Assembly: GCA_963693315.1 (NCBI GenBank)
Contig: OY856187.1
Location: 377,280,599 to 377,344,598, forward strand
Direction of reading: 5' to 3'
From: Diogma glabrata
Taxonomy: Eukaryota > Arthropoda > Insecta > Diptera > Cylindrotomidae
DNA length: 64,000 nucleotides
Position 1 is the first letter of the stretch. Each line of letters begins with the position of its first letter. Positions 58,611 to 64,000 of the stretch are shown here, in pieces. The position numbers were made by a program, and so were the translations under genes. The notes under the pieces were generated by a model, which was not told the origin of the DNA, made no database searches, and worked only from the letters and a program-made list of their open reading frames with translations.

Positions 58611-59470
58611 TATAATATAAAAAAATAATAAGACTAATTTCATTTATAAATCCAGAGTTATATACTATTTTAAAACCAGTAAAATCACATCGTTTGTTAA
58701 TATTTTTGCATATATTGTAGCGATTCCTTGCACCTACATGATGCATGTGCTTTGTATGTTTTTAATAGTGATAGAGTAGCATATTTCTCTTAATAAGTAA
58801 AACATTTTAAACCTGTAGCTTTGGTATTATTGTTCATAATCTTGATCTTCGCTACTAAGGTTCCATTGTAAAGACTTGGTGCATCAATGTTACTCAGAAA
58901 AGGAAAAGAAACGCCAATTTCCAATGTTTGGAACATGTGATTGCAGTTCAGATAATGCAGATTCGATATTTGTGTTTAATCATACCTATAAGCAATGCTT
59001 ATTTGTATCGTATTTGTTTTAATTTTTAGAAAGATGTATTACATACTAATAAACCAAACCAAGAACATATAAGAACCAAGAACATAACGCGTTGATTTCC
59101 AATAAACTGAATTTTGATATAAATGTATTTGTTTATCACATTATACCTTAATTTTTCATTTTAATAATAATTCTGTTTAGCGAAAAAAAAATCAATCATA
59201 GATACCTGAGCGAATAAAATGAAATTTGAATGTAAATCAAAAATTAAATTATAATCAACATTTAGGCAAGCCCTTAAGAAAATTAAAATATATTAATAAA
59301 AAAAACTAAATCAAATTTTAAAACTTTGGCTTCGAGGTGCATTAGTACCTGTCAATGGCTTTCTCCTGACAAAATTTCAGACTCCTGTGTGCATCAGATT
59401 TCTCTGGAGAGCGCGCACAGGCAGTCAAACACTTTGTTTTATTATTATAGAAGAAGAAGATTAATTTATA
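58611..59470. other. AT-rich stretch without recognised gene
   Basis: No supported feature. Confidence 0.4.
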
Positions 59471-59477
59471 ATCAATG

Positions 59478-59698
59478 AGGCGCCCTATATACCTGAGCTA
59501 AACTATACGAACTATGTTTTTAAAAAAATAATGTTTTAATGCGAATAATGTTTTTTAAAAAAAATGTAATGTTTCCGTTTTTTATTTTCTTTTTTAAATG
59601 CTTTGTTTCCGTTATGTTTTTTTTCTATAATTACGTTTTATACATTATTTTTTTAAAAACATAGTTCGCATAATTTAGCTTAGGTGTATAGCGCACCT
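59478..59698. mobile_element. 221-bp MITE with 55-bp inverted ends
   Basis: AGGCGCCCTATATACC on the left pairs with the complement of GTGTATAGCGCACCT on the right. The arms continue through GAACTATGTTTTTAAAAAAA. The left end of repeat A copy 2 follows at once, so the MITE sits beside or just inside that repeat. Confidence 0.8.
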
Positions 59699-59702
59699 TT
59701 AC

Positions 59703-60008
59703 ATTGTTGTTTCACTTGACATTTGTTGACATTTGTTTTATGTTCATGAGTAATCGAGTAATTATTTAATGAGTAAATATTGCAAACTAATAATATTTTT
59801 TTAATTTACTTATGATTAAAACTTAGTGAAATAAATTTGAGAGATTGTAAATCAAGAGCGAAATTTTATTGAGATTATTATCGCCAATTTGTACCTGGAT
59901 AATCTTTTTCAACTAACATTAAAACAAACCACCTGTACAAGTACTCGGATTAATTCTCAAGAACCTTCAAAATTATTTAGCACCACAACTGTACCCGGAT
60001 CACCAACC
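59703..60008 (+). repeat. direct repeat A, copy 2 (possible BEL 3' LTR)
   Basis: See copy 1 (48392-48735). This copy lacks an inner segment and has extra, related segments: GTACCTGGATAATC, GTACTCGGATTAATTC and GTACCCGGATCACC recur within 110 bp, so the shared end motif is repeated three times. Confidence 0.6.
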
Positions 60009-61739
60009 CATCTCTTTCCAGAATATAATACAAGTTACAAACATCAAGAATTACACAATTAGTTCATTTCTTCATGAGCCAAAAGTGAAATTCTTACCCC
60101 CACTTTTTTGGCATTTCTCAACGTTTTAGGACCTACTGATTCTAAAAGAGCAAAAAAAAAATGTATGTCTATCTGCCGGCCGGCCGTCACAACCGACGAA
60201 ATCTAGAAAACCGCTGGAGGGATTTCAATTTTTTTTTCTAAAGATAGGTATACTCAATGGAAAGAGCCGAAAGGACGATGTGTTCGAGTGTGTCAAAAAA
60301 TAACTACCGGAAGTGTGTCAAAAAATCGTCAACTGTGTCAAAACAAGGAAATTTGCATATTTTTTGCTTAAAAAACGTTCATTTTATGTGATTACGAATA
60401 GGAAAATTGGAATACGAATAGGAAAAACTAGATTATTGCATTATAAGTTTGTCAAAAAAATGTTATCAAGTGCGTCAAAAGAATGATTTTCATTTTTTTA
60501 CTCGATTTTTTGGAAAAAATAAAGTTAATATTAATATTATCGAACTTCATGTTGGACATGGACATTGGACATGGAAATTTGTGATTTTGTTATAATTTTT
60601 GAAATATTTTTGGAATTTTGAAAAAAGTTTGTATTTTTGATTTTTTAAGAATTTTCGGAATATTTTTATCGTTTTGAAAAAGTTTAAATTTTTGATTTTA
60701 TTATAATTTTTGGAATTTTGAAGTTTGTATTTTTGATTTTGTTATAACTTATGCGATTTTTTTAGAATTTTGGAAAAAGTTTGTTGAATTTCGAATTTTT
60801 GATTTGGAAAAAGTTTAAATTTTTGATTTTGTAATATTTTTTAGAATATTTTTTGACTTTTGAAAAAAATTAGTATTTTTGATTTTGTTATAATTTTTTA
60901 AACATCTTTGGAATTTTAAAAAAAGTTTGTATTTTTAATTTTGTTATAATTTTTGCAATATTTTTAGAATTTTGATAAATGTTTCAAATTTTGATTTTGT
61001 AAGAATTTTCGGAAAATTTTTAGAATCAAAATTCTAAATTTTTGATTTTATTATAATTTTTTGAATATTTTTAGCGTTTTGAAAAAAGTTTGTATATTTG
61101 ATTTTGTTATAATTTTTGCAACATTGTTAGAATTTTGGAAAAAGTTTGAATTTGTGAATTAGGAAATTTCGCAGTAATTTTAGATTTTTGAAAAAAGTTT
61201 CAATTTTTGATTTTTTAAGAATTTTCGGAATATTTTTAGAATTTTGAAAAAGTTAAAATGTTTGATTTTGTTATAATTTTTGGAATTTTGAAAAAAGTTT
61301 CAATCTGTGATTTTGTAATAATTTTTGGAATATTTTTAAAATTTTGAAAAAAGTTTGTTTGAATTATGAATTTTTGCAATATTTTTAAAATTTTGAAAAA
61401 ATTTAAATTTTTGATTTTATTATAATTTTTGGAATATTGAAAAAAACTTGTATTTTTGATTTTGTTTTAATTTTACAATATTTTAAGAATATTGGAAAAA
61501 GTTTCAATTTTTGATTTTGTTATAATTTTTGCAATATTTTTAAAAATTTGAAAACAGTTTCAATCTTTGATTTTGTAATAATTTTTGATATGTTTTTATA
61601 ACATTAAAAAAAAGTTTAAATTTTTGATTTTATTTTAATTTTTAGAATATTTTTGGAATTTTGAAAGAAGTATGAATTTTTGATTTTGTAATATTTTCTT
61701 GAAACGCTAGATGGAGAGGTTTTTGAGTAGCTTGTTGGG

Positions 61740-62490
61740 TGTATCATCTATTCATTAAGTTATGATCTATCTGTATAATTTTGCGGCAACGTATTAATTT
61801 CGTGTTTGTTTTGTAATAAACTTCAAATGCGTTTTCCAAACAAGAGTTAGTTTGCCGCACGAACGTAGGACTGCGGTAATAACTCGCGTTTGGAAAACGC
61901 ATTCGCACTAGTAATACACACTGTTTTTTGTAACAAATGCATAAAATTTATAAGTATTTATTTAATTGTTAATTTAATCATTTATTTAACAAAGTTATAA
62001 ACAAATTTGAGATATTTAAATATAACTAAATTGCGCCATCTTCGTTGTAATAGTTGTAAATTATGAGAATCCAACTACCGATAAAAAATAAACATAAGAA
62101 TCCAACTACCGGTTTTATAAAAAAACATAAGAATCCAATAAGAACTGTCAAAATTGTAAACTTTGAAAACCCAAATAAATTGTTTTTTCTTGCAATTTCA
62201 AATGATGCAATGTGTTTAAGTTGTTTTTACTATATGGTAAGTTATTTAAATTATTATTTTGATCTTTTAGTACTATATAAACATATTATATATAGGATAG
62301 ATTTAACTACAAATCTCACATGCAGGCGGCATGTGTGCCAGGCATACAAAATATTTTGTGGTCATATATGCGGAAAAGTAGTTTTATCTTTTATTCTTTT
62401 CTAGTACAAAATTGAGTATTTTTTATGCATGTCTTACAAAAAAATATTTGTGCTTTAACAAAGAATTTTATTTTTGATATACATCGCTGC
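61740..62490 (+). mobile_element. insertion in family B copy 2, with repeat C copy 1
   Basis: Absent from the other B copy. It holds an 80-bp imperfect palindrome (61827-61906) and a stretch (61890-62060) that recurs at 63040-63440 (GCACTA, AATACACA or TTTACACA, ATGCATAAAATTTA or ATGCACAAAATTTA, AACAAATTTGA, CATCTTC). A 113-codon frame at 62063-62404 begins with three copies of ATAAGAATCCAA; no domain is recognised. Confidence 0.6.
61827..61906. repeat. 80-bp imperfect palindrome
   Basis: AATGCGTTTTCCAAAC on the left pairs with GTTTGGAAAACGCATT on the right. Inside, GAGTTA/TAACTC and TGCCGCA/TGCGGT pair further, leaving a loop of about 12 bases. Part of the motif (CTTGTTTGGAAAATGC) is repeated at 63033-63049. 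Confidence 0.88.
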
Positions 62491-63039
62491 CTAAAACTAA
62501 AAACAATGTCCTCCTAAAAGTTTTTAGCCAAAAACTATATTAAAATCTTTAACTCAGACCGAATTCTTGCTATCTCAGAGCTGTGAGATTTCAGACCCTT
62601 CATTTTTTTCTATTATACCAGGCCTTGGAACGTTGTGATAAATTATGCTTTTGGTTAAGACATTAACTAACTGTATAGTAAATATTTTCAACAGAAATCA
62701 ACGATGGAGAATAGACTCCTACCGCAACAAAAATACTGCTATACTATAACGACCCTTTTGAGTTTCAAATGATTTTAAATAAGAAGAAAAATGTTTGAAC
62801 TTACCGCGATAACATGATTAACAAATTCTTTGTTAACTTTTCATAAAATTTACCTGTTTTGTGATCCATGAGTACGATTCATGCAGTAGGAACTGCTCCA
62901 ATTAAATCAATGTTAAAACCTTCCAATGTAAAAATATTTTATCGGAGAAGAAATTTAAAAATTCCATTTTCGAGTAAGCATGCTGCATCGAAATAGTATA
63001 TTCTCACTTCTTGCTCGTTGTGGAAACTACACTCTTGTT

Positions 63040-63440
63040 TGGAAAATGCTTTTGCACTATTTACACATTTATTTATTTATTTAGCGTATGGTTTTTATGA
63101 CACATTAAAAAATAAAACTTAAAAAAGGTAGATTTTTCTATGAAATCTACCTAAAACAAAACATGAATACACATTTTTTTTTTATTTTTTTGTATCACAG
63201 CCAAGAGTTCGAAATGAAATGTTTGGCTACCAAGTTGAAATAGACTTTTAGCGTAACCCAGGGTGCAGCGCGAGGAGCTTATCTATTTCACACACCCCTA
63301 TTTACACATAATAATTTTAATAACATATGCACAAAATTTAATGCATCTATTGTTGAATATGTAATATATTTAACAAATTTACAAACAAATTTGAATTTAA
63401 ATTAGAGCATGCATCTTCATTGTAAGCTTTGTACTCAAAA
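63040..63440 (+). repeat. repeat C, copy 2, split by retroposon
   Basis: Matches 61890-62060 once the 229-bp insertion at 63069-63297 and one copy of its duplication are removed. Confidence 0.7.
63069..63297 (-). mobile_element. 229-bp retroposon with 12-bp TSD
   Basis: CTATTTACACAT is perfectly duplicated at 63057-63068 and 63298-63309. On the minus strand the insert starts near GGGTGTGTGAAATAGATAAG, has CTCCTCGCGCTGCACCCTGGG, a small stem GGTAGATTT...AAATCTACC, and ends in a (TAAA)n tail. A long variable TSD plus a simple-repeat 3' tail indicates LINE-type retroposition: a SINE or a 5'-truncated LINE end. I see no convincing tRNA-type A and B boxes. Confidence 0.85.
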
Positions 63441-63444
63441 TTAT

Positions 63445-64000
63445 TACAAATACCAGACGTCTATGTGCTACTAAATAAAAAGTTAACTTTGAATTTGATA
63501 AAACAAGTTTAGCATAATTTTGATTTACATAATAATAAAAAATTTATTAACTATTTGAATAAAAGCAATAAAATAATCACTTATTATAGTGATATAGTGA
63601 TTAAACGATTAACAACAATATCTAGGTATTATCTTGGTCTTTTAATTGTTAAAATGAGAATAAAAAAATATAAATCGTAAATAATTGATGACAATACCTT
63701 GCATATTCAAAGAATCCCTCTTCTCTTGTCATTAATAATTTCATTTATTGTTTGTGTTAACGGTTTTTGTTATTGCGAAGAAAAAATAGATAACTTATAT
63801 GAGGAAAAGAAAAATGAAAATGGAAAGCAAGAGGAACTTGTTTTATTTTGTATGTATATATCTTCAGTATCAGATCAAAAATATTAAATTAGATTAAGAA
63901 TTTTACTAAATATAAATAAATAAATAAACCAAACAAATGTATGAAATAGATAACCTTTTTTTCTCGCTGGGAAAAGTAAATTATTATAAAATAACAATCA
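63445..64000. other. AT-rich right edge without recognised gene
   Basis: A 62-codon frame without an in-frame ATG (63699-63887) encodes a hydrophobic, signal-peptide-like segment (LLLSLIISFIVCVNG). It could be an exon but is more likely chance. Confidence 0.3.

Larger units (their letters stand above)
60080..62620 (-). repeat. family B, copy 2 (inverted)
   Basis: Inverted counterpart of 49205-50965. From 60080: the GC-richer end (AAATTCTTACCCCCACT, GCCGGCCGGCCGTC), TGTGTCAAAAAAT repeats, one 135-bp-type unit, the 56-bp periodic array in complement (about 60580-61700), GGAGAGGTTTTTGAGTAG and the far end (CTCAGAGCTGTGAGATTTCAG at about 62573). A foreign block of about 0.75 kb (61740-62490) interrupts it. 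Confidence 0.85.

Noticed and set aside
63699..63887. Secreted-peptide-like frame
   Set aside because: It has no in-frame ATG, begins at TTG, and lies in very AT-rich DNA; a hydrophobic stretch is easy to get by chance from T-rich sequence.

Overview
This is an AT-rich eukaryotic window, most likely from an insect genome. The case for an insect rests on its transposable elements: a copia element whose primer-binding site matches the one Drosophila copia uses (the inner half of initiator tRNA-Met), a BEL/Pao element, a Ty3/gypsy element, several copies of one APE-type (Jockey-like) LINE, two hAT transposons, a piggyBac-like relic, a Helitron helicase relic and many short inverted-repeat elements. 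I recognised no host gene, no rRNA or tRNA gene and no CRISPR array. Nearly all coding traces are broken by stops and frameshifts, so this looks like a heterochromatic or intergenic transposon graveyard.

Layout. 0-6 kb: a Helitron helicase fragment (minus strand), a long TA microsatellite, a piggyBac-like relic, a short direct duplication and the 5' part of a dispersed repeat (family X). 7.2-17.1 kb is a nest. A gypsy pol (protease, start of RT, end of RT, RNase H) is split by a 650-bp foldback insertion flanked by a 14-bp repeat and by a LINE reverse-transcriptase fragment. It is then cut off inside RNase H by a 4.9-kb hAT transposon (11052-15950) carrying seven 77-bp satellite units at its left end and a 451-bp CACTG-ended MITE in its transposase. 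On the other side of that hAT lies a minus-strand LINE, not gypsy.

19-24.5 kb: a 334-bp MITE, then a copia element flanked by the 5-bp duplication TTTAA. Its PBS is fused to the end of integrase by a deletion. It has about 0.7 kb inserted in its 5' LTR and about 1.9 kb inserted between RT and RNase H. That 1.9-kb insertion carries six copies of a 15-bp motif around the longest intact reading frame of the window, and is the best candidate here for something undescribed. 25.8-28.1 kb: a 134-bp tandem duplication, a Helentron-like short element and a 1431-bp hAT with a perfect 8-bp target duplication. 28.4-30.9 kb: ORF1 and endonuclease of the LINE, itself hit by a 197-bp MITE.

31-46 kb: mostly unassigned AT-rich DNA with paired dispersed repeats, inverted repeats and two unrelated tandem arrays (about 93 bp and 112 bp), followed by a copy of family X. 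48.4-62.6 kb: a BEL/Pao element (gag knuckle, protease, RT, RNase H, integrase) lying between two similar direct repeats that may be its LTRs, interrupted by LINE fragments and MITEs. A second family (B) built on a 56-bp periodic array occurs twice in opposite orientation (49.2-50.96 and 60.08-62.62 kb). Near 63.1 kb a 229-bp retroposon has a perfect 12-bp target duplication.

All calls come from reading the sequence and from memory of protein families. No database search was possible.
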